From: an uncultured Beijerinckiaceae bacterium
GTDB taxonomy: Bacteria > Pseudomonadota > Alphaproteobacteria > Rhizobiales > Beijerinckiaceae
Direction of reading: 5' to 3'
DNA: 23,090 bases
Assembly: GCA_937863205.1 (NCBI GenBank)
Contig: CALMGA010000049.1
Span: 1 to 23,090 of the forward strand
Part shown: positions 1-8,246 of the stretch, one piece after another
How the letters are laid out: the number at the start of each line of letters is the position of its first letter
Position numbering within the stretch: the stretch's first letter is position 1
The notes under the pieces: generated by a model
Told to the model about the DNA's origin: nothing
The model's input: only the letters and a program-made list of their open reading frames with translations
The model's database searches: none
Program-made: the position numbers and the translations under genes

Positions 1-699
1 AAGCGCGCCGACGAACGGCAGGGTTTCCAGGCTCATCGCCAGGCACAGCGCGACGAGGCCTCCGGCCAGCGCCGCCTGCCGCGCCCGGCCGCCAAGGCTG
101 GCCAGGGCCGAGGCGACCGCCCAAACCAGCGCCACGGTTTCCGGGCCGTGGTGCCCGATGCGGCCGGGCTGTACCTGCGCCAGCGTGACGCCGGTGAGAA
201 AGGTGCCGACGAGGGCCGGGCCGCTCACCGTCGGGTCGCGCCCCGGCGCGTCGAGCAGCACGCCGGCCAGCCGAACGACGCCGGCGTACAAGGCCGCGAG
301 CAGCAGGGTCGGCAGGACGATTCGGTCCCATGCCTCGGCATGGGCGGTGAAAAGGCCGAACAGGCGGATCAGCAGCGCGTTGGGCAGGTCAACGAGCCGC
401 GACCAGTGCATGGACGCGCCGGCCGGCGGGTCGAGCCGCAGCGCTGTGACGTCGAACCAGCCCTGACCGGCCGCGAGGTCGCGCACCTCGACGAGGCGCA
501 TGGCGTCGTCGGGATCGGTGAAGCCGCCGGCGAGCACGGCGCGCACCAACGGCCAGCTCAACGCCAGCGTCGCCGCCGTGGCCAAGGCGACGAGCGCCGG
601 CAGCAGCACGGCGGCCGGCACCGACAATCCCCCGACGCGGAAGCGGTTGCTGCGCAGCACTTGCGGCAGCCCGTGGGGCACGAATGTCATGGTGCGCAT
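1..699 (-). CDS. GT-C-like polytopic membrane protein, N-terminal part (cut by left edge)
   Basis: An open minus-strand frame runs off the left edge, leaving about 233 residues of the N-terminus. ATG codons lie in frame at 705, 699 and 690. The purine-rich GGGGATGGGG just upstream best serves 699 or 690, and 699 is chosen tentatively. The protein has a short cytoplasmic start, a hydrophobic segment (roughly residues 22-45), then a polar loop containing DPDDAMRLVEVRD and MHWSRLVDLPNA, followed by further hydrophobic segments. An acidic DD pair in the first extracytoplasmic loop after TM1 is typical of GT-C lipid-linked-sugar glycosyltransferases (ArnT/PMT-like). I recall similar unannotated proteins in Bradyrhizobium-type genomes. 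Substrate and role cannot be read from the sequence. The presence of a gene is well supported by coherent hydrophobic segments; the function is an inference. Confidence 0.7.
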   Translation of the reverse strand, partial: MRTMTFVPHGLPQVLRSNRFRVGGLSVPAAVLLPALVALATAATLALSWPLVRAVLAGGFTDPDDAMRLVEVRDLAAGQGWFDVTALRLDPPAGASMHWSRLVDLPNALLIRLFGLFTAHAEAWDRIVLPTLLLAALYAGVVRLAGVLLDAPGRDPTVSGPALVGTFLTGVTLAQVQPGRIGHHGPETVALVWAVASALASLGGRARQAALAGGLVALCLAMSLETLPFVGAL

Positions 700-869
700 C
701 CCCATCCCCGGCCGGCGTCGCCCGAGGCCGGCCGATGTGCAGGGGCGCGCCGCGCATCAGGCAAATTGACCTTGCCCCGGCTGCGTTCTACCAAGAGCCT
801 ATTACCGGACGCTTGACGCCATCGCCGGCGTCGGTCGAGAAACGGCAATCCCCCGAGCCGAGGTGTTCC

Positions 870-1427
870 GTGTCAGAGGAGAATCCCAGTCTCGCCCGGC
901 ATGCCCTGCGCATCCTGGTCGAGGTCGTCGTTGCCGTCTACGTGGTCGCCGACGCGGCGGTGTCGCTGCTGTTTCGCCCGGTCATGCGCTTCCTGTCGAG
1001 CTTGCAGATCGTGCAGCGGCTGGAGCGTGCCATCAACGCGCTGCCGGCCTACGTGATCCTGGTGATCATGGTGGTGCCCTTCATCATCGCCGAATTCGCC
1101 AAGGTGTTCGCCATCTTCTGGATGAGCGAGGGCCACTTCCACACGGGCATGACCATCTTCATCTCGGCCTACGTCGTGTCGATCTTCGTGTGCGAGCGCA
1201 TCCTTCACGCCGGCAAGCCCAAGCTGATGACAATCCCCTGGTTCGCCTGGTCCTACAACTGGATCATGGTGATCAAGGATCACGTCTTCGGCTGGTTCCG
1301 CGGCACCGCCGTGTGGCGCGTGGCCATGGACGTCCGCGACGGGGCCAGGAGCTTGGCGCGGCGAACCGTCGAGCGGCTGCGCGCCCTCGTCGGCAACCGG
1401 CCGAGCGGGGCCTTGGAACGGCGCTGA
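870..1427 (+). CDS. Conserved multi-TM membrane protein of unknown function
   Basis: The product is 185 aa from a GTG at 870, with an AGG-containing Shine-Dalgarno-like stretch 6 nt upstream (861-863). Three clear hydrophobic segments lie near residues 13-35, 60-90 and 96-118. A fourth amphipathic or aromatic segment (PWFAWSYNWIMVIKDHVFGW) is followed by a basic Arg-rich tail that is probably cytoplasmic. I do not recognise a characterised family; similar proteins are annotated as hypothetical in alphaproteobacteria. The stop lies only 2 nt before the pxpA start, so the gene is probably the first of the operon. That placement raises the possibility of a link to 5-oxoproline metabolism or uptake, but nothing in the sequence shows transport. 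The frame is open further upstream, but those codons look non-coding. Confidence 0.75.
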   Translation: MSEENPSLARHALRILVEVVVAVYVVADAAVSLLFRPVMRFLSSLQIVQRLERAINALPAYVILVIMVVPFIIAEFAKVFAIFWMSEGHFHTGMTIFISAYVVSIFVCERILHAGKPKLMTIPWFAWSYNWIMVIKDHVFGWFRGTAVWRVAMDVRDGARSLARRTVERLRALVGNRPSGALERR

Positions 1428-1429
1428 CG

Positions 1430-2224
1430 GTGTCCGGCCAAGGCCGGCATCATCCCGGTCCGCGTCGCATCGACCTGAACTGCGACTGCGGCGAGGGCTT
1501 CGGCGCTTGGCGCATGGGCGACGACCGGGCGATGCTGGACATCGTGACGTCGGCCAACGTCGCCTGCGGCTTCCATGCCGGGGATCCCGACATCATGGCC
1601 GCGACCTTCGCCCTGGCGCACGCGCGCGGCGTGGCCGTCGGCGCCCACCCCGGCTTCGACGACCGCGCCGGCTTCGGCCGCCGCCCGCTGGCGATGAGCA
1701 GCGAGGCGGTCGAGCGCCTCGTCGCCTATCAGGTCGGCGCGGCGCAGGCGCTCGCCGCGCTGGCCGGGCACCGCCTCACCCACGTCAAGCCGCACGGCGC
1801 CCTGAGCAACATCGCGATGAGCGACGAGGCGACCGCCCGCGCGATCGCCCGCGGCAGCCGGGCGGTCGACCGCGACCTCGCCTTTCTCGCCGTCGCCGGC
1901 ACCGCCCTGGCGCGCGCCGGCGAGGTGGAGTGTTTGCGGACCTTTCACGAGATCTACTCCGATCGCGGCTACACCGATGAGGGCCACCTCGCGCCGCGCG
2001 GTGCGGAGGGCGCCGTGCTGCACGAGGCGGAGGCCGCCGCCGCGCGCGCCGCCGCCATGGTGCGCGAGGGCGCGGTGGTGTCGCTGGGCGGCCGCAGGGT
2101 GCCGGTGGCGATCGACTCCATCTGCGTCCACGGCGACACGCCGGGCGCGGTCGCGATGGCCAGGGCTGTGCGGACCGCGCTGGAAGCGGCCGACGTCACG
2201 CTGTGCTCCTTCGCCGCCGCCTGA
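1430..2224 (+). CDS. pxpA: 5-oxoprolinase subunit PxpA (LamB/YcsF family)
   Basis: The product is 264 aa, the normal size for the family (about 250). It carries the signature IDLNCDCGEGFGAWRMGDD at the N-terminus, then TSANVACGFHAGDP, GVAVGAHPGFDDRAGFGRR, HVKPHGALSN, EIYSDRGYTDEGHLAPR and the C-terminal DSICVHGDTPGAV. The family acts with PxpB and PxpC to hydrolyse 5-oxo-L-proline (pyroglutamate) to glutamate using ATP in the cytoplasm. The GTG at 1430 is the only start that keeps the DLN motif; the next ATG (1514) would remove it. It begins 2 nt after the upstream stop and has no strong ribosome-binding site, so translational coupling is likely. The common NADLGEG is NCDCGEG here, which is unusual but leaves the acidic residues in place. 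Confidence 0.93.
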   Translation: MSGQGRHHPGPRRIDLNCDCGEGFGAWRMGDDRAMLDIVTSANVACGFHAGDPDIMAATFALAHARGVAVGAHPGFDDRAGFGRRPLAMSSEAVERLVAYQVGAAQALAALAGHRLTHVKPHGALSNIAMSDEATARAIARGSRAVDRDLAFLAVAGTALARAGEVECLRTFHEIYSDRGYTDEGHLAPRGAEGAVLHEAEAAAARAAAMVREGAVVSLGGRRVPVAIDSICVHGDTPGAVAMARAVRTALEAADVTLCSFAAA

Positions 2225-2225
2225 G

Positions 2226-2951
2226 GTGAACGCCCCGCCCCGCATCCTTCCCGCCGGCGAAAGCGCCCTCGTCGTCGAGTTCGGCAGCACGGCCGAGCGC
2301 GTTCACCACGACCGCGTCCGCGCCCTCGATGCCGCGCTGACGACGGCGGCGATGACCGGCGTCACCGAAACGGTGCCGACCTACCGATCCCTGACCGTTC
2401 ATTTCGATCCCCGCGCCGTGACGGCCGAGGCTCTGGCCGCCGCGCTGATCGCAACCGCGACGGGCATCGGCGCGCCCGGCGAGGGACCGCGGGCAGCTGT
2501 GCGGCGCTGGTGCCTCCCGGTCTGCTACGAGGATCCGCACGGCGAGGATCTGGCCGAAACGGCCCGCCTGCTCGGCCTGACGCCCGAGCGCGTCGCCTCG
2601 CTCCACGCCGGCGCTTCGTACCGGGTGGTGATGTACGGCTTCGCCCCCGGCTTCGTCTTCCTGGACGGTCTGCCTCAGGAGCTGAAACTGCCGCGGCGCC
2701 CGACTCCGCGCCCGCCGGCCAAGCCCGGCGCCCTGACGATCGCCAACGGCCAGGCGCTGATCGCCTCGATCGCGATGCCGACCGGCTGGTACGTCCTCGG
2801 CCGGACCCCGGCGCGGACCTTCGACCTCACCCGCGATCCCGTCTTTCCCCTCGCCGTCGGCGACGAGGTGGCTTTCGAGCGGATCGACGTGGCCGGCTTC
2901 GACGCGCTGGCCGGCGAAGGAGCCGGCGACGTGCTGCGCCGGGCCGGCTGA
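2226..2951 (+). CDS. pxpB: 5-oxoprolinase subunit PxpB (KipI family)
   Basis: The product is 241 aa starting at GTG 2226, 1 nt after the pxpA stop. Recognisable blocks are the N-terminal PAGESALVVEFG, the central LPVCYE, the family hallmark YGFAPGFVFLDGLP (around residues 138-151), the basic proline-rich RRPTPRPPAKPG, and GWYVLGRTP near the C-terminus. In Bacillus the homologue KipI also binds the sporulation kinase KinA; in most bacteria the protein is a subunit of the PxpABC 5-oxoprolinase. The block normally read as VGIAGxQTGIYP is diverged here (GALTIANGQALIASIAMP), but the following GW and GRTP are kept. Tight spacing to pxpA and pxpC supports an operonic complex. Confidence 0.92.
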   Translation: MNAPPRILPAGESALVVEFGSTAERVHHDRVRALDAALTTAAMTGVTETVPTYRSLTVHFDPRAVTAEALAAALIATATGIGAPGEGPRAAVRRWCLPVCYEDPHGEDLAETARLLGLTPERVASLHAGASYRVVMYGFAPGFVFLDGLPQELKLPRRPTPRPPAKPGALTIANGQALIASIAMPTGWYVLGRTPARTFDLTRDPVFPLAVGDEVAFERIDVAGFDALAGEGAGDVLRRAG

Positions 2952-2952
2952 G

Positions 2953-4011
2953 GTGCCGTGTGAGGTTGGGGCTCCAGGCTCGCTGCTGATCGAGTCGGCC
3001 GGCCCCGGCGCCACGATCCAGGATGCCGGCCGCTTCGGCTGGCTGCGCTTCGGGGTGACGCCGGCCGGACCGATGGACTGGGCGGCGCTGCGCACGGCCA
3101 ACACGGCGCTCGGCAACGATCCCGGCGCGGCGGTGGTCGAGATCGGGCCGGGCGGCCTCGCCGTGTCGGTCGCGACCGCGATGCCCCTCGCCTTCGCCGG
3201 CGGCGCCTTTCGCTGGAGCCGCCGGTCCCCGCGCGATCCCGCCGGGCCCGATCTGCCGGCGGCCGCCAGGGTGCTGCTGCATCCCGGCGAAGTCCTGAGC
3301 GCCCGCGCCGGCCGCGCCGGAGCTTTCAGCTACCTCGCCGTGCCGGGCGGCCTCGACGTGCCGCCGGTGATGAACAGCCGGTCCACGCACATCCGCTCGG
3401 GCCTCGGCGGCCTGGAGGGCAGGGCGCTACGGGCCGGCGACCGGCTCGCGGCGGCGAAATGCGGCGCGGCGCCCGACGACGGGGTGATCGAGGCGCCATG
3501 GCTGGACCTTAGCGACGAGGCTCCCATCCGCGTCGTGCTCGGCCCGCAGGACGACCATTTCACCTCCGACGCGGTTGCAAGTTTCCTGGGCGCGCGCTGG
3601 ACCTTGACCGGCCAAGCCGACCGCATGGCCTACAAGCTCGACGGGCCGCCGATCGCCCACGCGCGCGACTACAACATCGTGTCGGACGGCGTCGCGCTCG
3701 GCGCGGTGCAGGTCGCCGGCGACGGCCAGCCGATGGTGCTGATGGCCGATCGCCAGCCAACCGGGGGCTACGCCAAGATCGCCCACGTCATCCGCGCCGA
3801 CATCGGCCGGCTCGCCCAGCTCCGGCCGGGCGACGCCCTGCGCTTCGCTGCGGTCGGCCCGGCCGAGGCGGCCCGGGTCCTGATCGAACTGGAGAACCGC
3901 GTGGCGGCGGTGGGCGGGCGCGTCGCGCCGCTGCGGCAACGGCCCAGCCTCGACCAGCTGATAGGGAGCAACCTGATCGGCGGCGTCACCGACGGTCGCT
4001 CCGACAGGTGA
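2953..4011 (+). CDS. pxpC: 5-oxoprolinase subunit PxpC (KipA / biotin-dependent carboxyltransferase-like)
   Basis: The product is 352 aa from GTG 2953, 1 nt after the pxpB stop. Family blocks are clear: GATIQDAGRFGWLRFGVTPAGPMD near the start, AAVVEIGPGG, FAGGAF, YLAVPGGLDVPPVMNSRST, GPQDDHF, LTGQADRMAYKLDG, SDGVALGAVQVAGDGQPMVLMADRQPTGGYAKIA, and RPGDALRF. This is the third subunit of the ATP-dependent 5-oxoprolinase. Its fold also occurs in carboxyltransferase domains of urea amidolyase, so older annotations call it allophanate hydrolase subunit 2. No urea carboxylase gene is nearby and pxpA is adjacent, which favours 5-oxoprolinase. The sequence immediately downstream is noncoding and rich in palindromes. 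Confidence 0.93.
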   Translation: MPCEVGAPGSLLIESAGPGATIQDAGRFGWLRFGVTPAGPMDWAALRTANTALGNDPGAAVVEIGPGGLAVSVATAMPLAFAGGAFRWSRRSPRDPAGPDLPAAARVLLHPGEVLSARAGRAGAFSYLAVPGGLDVPPVMNSRSTHIRSGLGGLEGRALRAGDRLAAAKCGAAPDDGVIEAPWLDLSDEAPIRVVLGPQDDHFTSDAVASFLGARWTLTGQADRMAYKLDGPPIAHARDYNIVSDGVALGAVQVAGDGQPMVLMADRQPTGGYAKIAHVIRADIGRLAQLRPGDALRFAAVGPAEAARVLIELENRVAAVGGRVAPLRQRPSLDQLIGSNLIGGVTDGRSDR

Positions 4012-4069
4012 AGCCCACCGAAAGGTGCGCAGCGATCTCCCGGGATCTTCCGATGCGGGGCCATGAGCT

Positions 4070-4135
4070 CAGCGGGTTTCGCGAAAGCGCCCCGCGGTTT
4101 CGCGAAACCTGCGACGAGCCAAGGCGCTGGGCAGG
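4070..4135 (+). repeat. Dispersed palindromic repeat, copy A
   Basis: An intergenic element holds two palindromes, TTTCGCGAAA at 4077-4086 and the 14-bp GGTTTCGCGAAACC at 4096-4109. Their centres are 21 bp apart and a GCGCCCCGC core lies between them. The same element occurs in opposite orientation at 7286-7355. In the 33-bp core I count four mismatches between the copies, and weaker similarity continues toward CAGG at the 4135 end. It lies just downstream of pxpC. Confidence 0.75.
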
Positions 4136-4167
4136 TGAAGCGTCGGCCTGCCGACGCGAACCTGCCC
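4129..4167 (+). terminator. Long hairpin between convergent genes (possible bidirectional terminator)
   Basis: GGGCAGGT (4129-4136) pairs with ACCTGCCC (4160-4167), and GCGTCGGC (4140-4147) pairs with GCCGACGC (4150-4157). This gives 16 perfect base pairs interrupted only by a GAA/GA internal loop. It lies between pxpC (plus) and the small gene that ends at 4171 (minus), the usual place for a shared terminator. It lacks a T-tract on either strand, so intrinsic termination is uncertain. Confidence 0.55.
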
Positions 4168-4170
4168 GGA

Positions 4171-4473
4171 TTACCGCGGCGCCATCATCTGCTCGGTGAC
4201 ATCGCAGCCCCCGCGCAGGTTGCGGTACAGGCACTGCAAGCTCCAGATCGGCCCCCAAGGAAACCCCACCATCCACACAGAAGGGTGACCAGCACCCACG
4301 ACAGGGCGGCAAAGGCCGGGGACTCGCCCGCCGGAACGAGTCGAAGCCCGGAGTTGCGCTTGAAGCTCAATATGAGGATCGACACGCAGAAGGGGGAAGT
4401 AAACGACCCGGCCTCCCGATGCGATCGAGCGGTACAGTTCGTCCTGGTTCACGGCGGTGATGCTGACTGACAT
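4171..4473 (-). CDS. Small membrane protein gene carrying two apparent compensating frameshifts
   Basis: The frame is open for 100 codons from ATG 4473, with a good GGAAGGA ribosome-binding site (4480-4486), to TAA at 4171. Its N-terminus (MSVSITAVNQDELYRSI...GRVVYF) and C-terminus (PWGPIWSLQCLYRNLRGGCDVTEQMM) look like a real protein. The middle in this frame is hydrophilic nonsense. Between about 4391 and 4261 the neighbouring frame instead reads a convincing membrane segment (SILILSFKRNSG, then SWVLVTLLCGWWGF). Removing one base in the G-run at 4392-4396 and adding one at 4259-4260 would join the parts into one coherent protein. I recall small bacterial membrane proteins with a WWGxPWGPI motif followed by GGxDVT near the C-terminus. 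It may be a pseudogene, an unusual allele or a sequencing artefact; function is unknown. Confidence 0.65.
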   Translation of the reverse strand: MSVSITAVNQDELYRSIASGGRVVYFPLLRVDPHIELQAQLRASTRSGGRVPGLCRPVVGAGHPSVWMVGFPWGPIWSLQCLYRNLRGGCDVTEQMMAPR

Positions 4474-4613
4474 CGTCGGTCCTTCCCGATCGGCGGGCAG
4501 CCGGAGGCGCCCTGCATCACTTTGTAAACGCGATCGCGACCGGGAAAGGGGCTCCGTTGATGTCAGCACTTTGGTCGAAGGCGTCGGCGCGCGCCGGGCC
4601 GCCGACGCGGCTA

Positions 4614-5030
4614 TCAGCCGGATGCCGGGTAGGATGCGATCTCGATCAGGTTGCCGTCGGGGTCGCGGCAGTACACCGAGCGGATCGGCCCTCGCGCGCC
4701 CTGCTTGGTGACCGGCCCTTCCTCGATGGGCACGGCGAGGCGGTTGAGGTGCGCCACCACCGCGTCCGGTGCCTGCGCGGTCAGGAAGCAGAGGTCGTCG
4801 CTGCCCGGCGTCGGCCGCTGCCCGGTGAACCAGACGACCTCGTCGGCCTCGAACGGCCGCAGATTGATCTTCTGATCGCCGAAGCGGATCGATATGCGCC
4901 GTGGCTTGCCCTGGCCGGGGTCGAAGTCCTCCCGCGAAACGCCGAGTACCCGAGTGAACCAGGCGGCCGAGACTTCGACGTCGCGAACGTTGAGGACGAG
5001 GTGGTCGAGCGCGTGCACAGCGAAGGCCAT
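4614..5030 (-). CDS. VOC-family (glyoxalase/bleomycin-resistance fold) protein
   Basis: The product is 138 aa from ATG 5030. An upstream extension is open but lacks coding character, and LDHLVLNVRDVEVSAAWFTRVLGV begins at residue 8 of the chosen start. Two beta-alpha-beta-beta-beta modules are visible: the first from LDHLVL to FGDQKINLRP, the second from DDLCFLT to YCRDPDGNLIEIASY. The His of LDHLVL and the Glu of LIEI are the usual metal-ligand positions in the vicinal oxygen chelate family. Where some members have His at the start of the second module, this one has Asp (SDDLCF). Members include glyoxalases, dioxygenases and antibiotic-binding proteins; the substrate cannot be assigned. The nearest minus-strand neighbours are 72 nt upstream and about 140 nt downstream. 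Confidence 0.88.
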   Translation of the reverse strand: MAFAVHALDHLVLNVRDVEVSAAWFTRVLGVSREDFDPGQGKPRRISIRFGDQKINLRPFEADEVVWFTGQRPTPGSDDLCFLTAQAPDAVVAHLNRLAVPIEEGPVTKQGARGPIRSVYCRDPDGNLIEIASYPASG

Positions 5031-5102
5031 GCGGGTTCCGTGGGTCCGTCGCGGGTGGCAGGCGATCAATGGGTCAGGGACGCGCCCCGACCGGCCCTAA
5101 GC

Positions 5103-5861
5103 TCAGGGGACCAGGAGCATCGGAGCGGGATAGGAATTGACGGGATAAGGCAGATAGGCCGGAAGATACGGCCGGTAGAACCAGGGCCCGCGCGGCGCTC
5201 CCGCTGCCGCAGCGACGCGCTGCCCCCCGATCAGGTCCGGACGCGCGCCGGGCGGAAGCTGGCTAAGGGGCACGTCGTCGGGCACGACGTCCCCGATCCT
5301 CGGAGCGCGCCCGGGATCGCCGGCCAGCCGGCGACGCCGGATCGGGCCATCCGCTCGCCTGGGCGCCATCGGCTCGACCCGCGCGCTGCGGATGACATGA
5401 TCCTTCGGCTTCCGCGGCTTGCGAAGCGCGGGACCATCCTTATCCGCAATGGCCCGGCGGGCCGTCACGACAGGATGAGGCACCGCCGTGATGCCACGTC
5501 CATCGGCTTGGACATGCTCGGGTCTGGAGATTTCGGGTTGGGTACGCTCGGGTTGGGTACGCTCGGGCTGGCCTTGGGCAGCCTTCGCCGCCGTGGCGGC
5601 ACGTTCGCGTCCCCTTGCGGCGCGGCGTTCCTCGTCGGGACTGAGCGAACCGACCCGGCCGGCGTTTCGGTCAGGGGTCTCCGCCGCGCGTGGCGGCGGC
5701 GCAACGGGTCGGCCCGGTTCCCGCCCGATGGTCCCAGCCGGCGCCTGAGCGGCGCCGGATTTGTCGACGCTCGCGTCCTGCGCCACCACCGATCGACTTT
5801 GCAGGATCAATGGCCAGGACAAAGCGAGAAGGGCGCAGGAGGCCAGCATAGCGGCACGCAT
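5103..5861 (-). CDS. Secreted or periplasmic Pro/Arg-rich protein of unknown function
   Basis: The product is 252 aa from ATG 5861. The GAGGTG just upstream (spacing 6) favours this start over the in-frame GTG at 5870. A signal peptide is evident: MRAAM, a hydrophobic core ALLALSWPLILQS, and a probable cleavage after VVA near residue 28. The mature part is low-complexity, rich in Pro, Arg, Ala and Glu, with three TQPE-type repeats near its middle. It ends in a Tyr/Pro-rich tail (WFYRPYLPAYLPYPVNSYPAP). There is no recognisable catalytic domain. Such proteins are often annotated as hypothetical exported proteins in Hyphomicrobiales. The basic stretches and Tyr/Pro tail would suit cell-envelope or polysaccharide contact, but that is a guess. 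Confidence 0.72.
   Translation of the reverse strand: MRAAMLASCALLALSWPLILQSRSVVAQDASVDKSGAAQAPAGTIGREPGRPVAPPPRAAETPDRNAGRVGSLSPDEERRAARGRERAATAAKAAQGQPERTQPERTQPEISRPEHVQADGRGITAVPHPVVTARRAIADKDGPALRKPRKPKDHVIRSARVEPMAPRRADGPIRRRRLAGDPGRAPRIGDVVPDDVPLSQLPPGARPDLIGGQRVAAAAGAPRGPWFYRPYLPAYLPYPVNSYPAPMLLVP
5533..5571 (-). repeat. 15-bp tandem repeat inside the secreted-protein gene
   Basis: Two exact copies of TCGGGTTGGGTACGC (5533-5547 and 5548-5562) are followed by a partial third copy. The period keeps the frame and encodes TQPER-like units, so copy number could vary without disrupting the gene. Confidence 0.8.
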
Positions 5862-6013
5862 CACGGTCACCTCGCGGGCGCCCTTGGATGACGCCGACGC
5901 GAGACCAACGCGCAGCCCGGGATCCCGCTCCCGGTTCGTTGGAATTTATCGTCTCGCCGGCCCGGCTGCCGCAGTCTTCGACGAAGGGCGACCTTCCCTT
6001 CAGTCCAGCCCAC

Positions 6014-7355
<1,342 letters not shown>

Positions 7356-7796
7356 TTAGGGCATCCGCCCACTGCCTCGCATCATGTGCCGCATCGGCTT
7401 GAACCGAAGACGACCGGAGACGCTTCGCTCCGATCTCCCCGGCGTCCCCCACCGGTCAAGGCGTATCCGCGCGGCGCGGACCATAGGTTTGCGGAACGAC
7501 GGAGGCAAGGCGAAAAGATCGGTCCGCCTCGCATCGCCAGCGGGATGCCTGCCCGGAATGGCGAGAGGCCGGCATTGAAATCCTGCCGCTGGCAGACGCC
7601 GCCTTTCGAAAAACCGTGACCCGGAAGCCTCGATCAAGTCGGCCGGGTATTTTCCAGGCGGTTGGTTAACTTTTTCTGAAACTGTTTCCGATTTGCCGCA
7701 TTGTGTGTTTTTACCAACGGAAGCTGTTTCGGCAACACGACGTTCGGCTTTGGCGGTGAAGCTGACCGGGTGCCGCAAGGCAGGGTGGGGTTGAGC
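7356..7796. other. Gene-poor stretch with an AT-rich upstream region
   Basis: I see no convincing gene here; short open frames lack a ribosome-binding site and coding character. The stretch 7660-7735 is markedly AT-richer than its surroundings and probably holds the promoter of the small plus-strand gene at 7797. It contains GAAACTGTTTC (7678-7688) and GAAGCTGTTTC (7720-7730), exactly 42 bp apart, and GTTGGT (7661-7666) facing ACCAAC (7713-7718). Confidence 0.5.
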
Positions 7797-8021
7797 ATGT
7801 CGATCGCTGATCACTTCGAACAAGCACCGGATTCGCGCTTCATTCGCGACTATGACGCGGGCACGGCACGCCGCCAGCTCAATTTGTCCATCGTCCTCGT
7901 CGCGGTGGTCGCGCTTGCGGCCGTGATGCTGGGTGCGGTGGTCCGCTTCGATTTTCCCTCGACTCAGGTAGGCACGACGCAGCCGGCCTCGCCACCGCCG
8001 GCCTACGTCGGGCGCCTGTAG
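7797..8021 (+). CDS. Small single-TM membrane protein, unknown function
   Basis: The product is 74 aa from ATG 7797, preceded by the purine-rich GGGTGGGG; a TTG 6 nt upstream is an alternative start. The first 35 or so residues are polar (MSIADHFEQAPDSRFIRDYDAGTARR). One strong transmembrane helix follows (LSIVLVAVVALAAVMLGAVV), then a short tail rich in Pro and Thr (TTQPASPPPAYVGRL). It would probably insert with the C-terminus outside. I do not recognise a family. Support comes from the clean TM segment, the ribosome-binding site and the AT-rich region upstream. A CGGAAAG/CTTTCCG hairpin (8031-8055) lies just after the stop. Confidence 0.65.
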   Translation: MSIADHFEQAPDSRFIRDYDAGTARRQLNLSIVLVAVVALAAVMLGAVVRFDFPSTQVGTTQPASPPPAYVGRL

Positions 8022-8030
8022 AACTTCAGG

Positions 8031-8055
8031 CGGAAAGGCGTGCATCGGCTTTCCG
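8031..8055 (+). terminator. Small hairpin after the single-TM gene
   Basis: CGGAAAG (8031-8037) and CTTTCCG (8049-8055) form a 7-bp stem with an 11-nt loop, 10 nt after the stop codon. No T-tract follows, so it is a weak terminator candidate. Confidence 0.35.
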
Positions 8056-8246
8056 GACGAAGCGGTGCGGCATGGTGGCCTTGGAAGTCTGACTGGATCT
8101 TCGGCCCGCTATGGATTTCAGGAGCGTTGGTCGCCTCGCCCTGTCGCGGCAGTACGGAGCTTGCGTTGACTCCAGGTGAGCCCCGCCGATCACGCATCCT
8201 GGCAAGTTAGAGCCTGATCACTCGGGAGCGTGGGGAAAGTAAAGCA

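Noticed and set aside
2226..4011. pxpB and pxpC as allophanate hydrolase or urea carboxylase parts
   Set aside because: Older annotations use these names, but pxpA is adjacent and no biotin carboxylase or amidase domain is present, so 5-oxoprolinase is the better call.
4077..4109. The twin palindromes as a CRISPR array or replication origin
   Set aside because: There are only two units, 21 bp apart, with no spacers of constant length, no cas genes and no dnaA boxes or AT-rich unwinding region.
7356..8045. A 229-codon minus-strand open frame
   Set aside because: It overlaps the small TM gene and the AT-rich promoter region, has no ribosome-binding site and resembles no protein.
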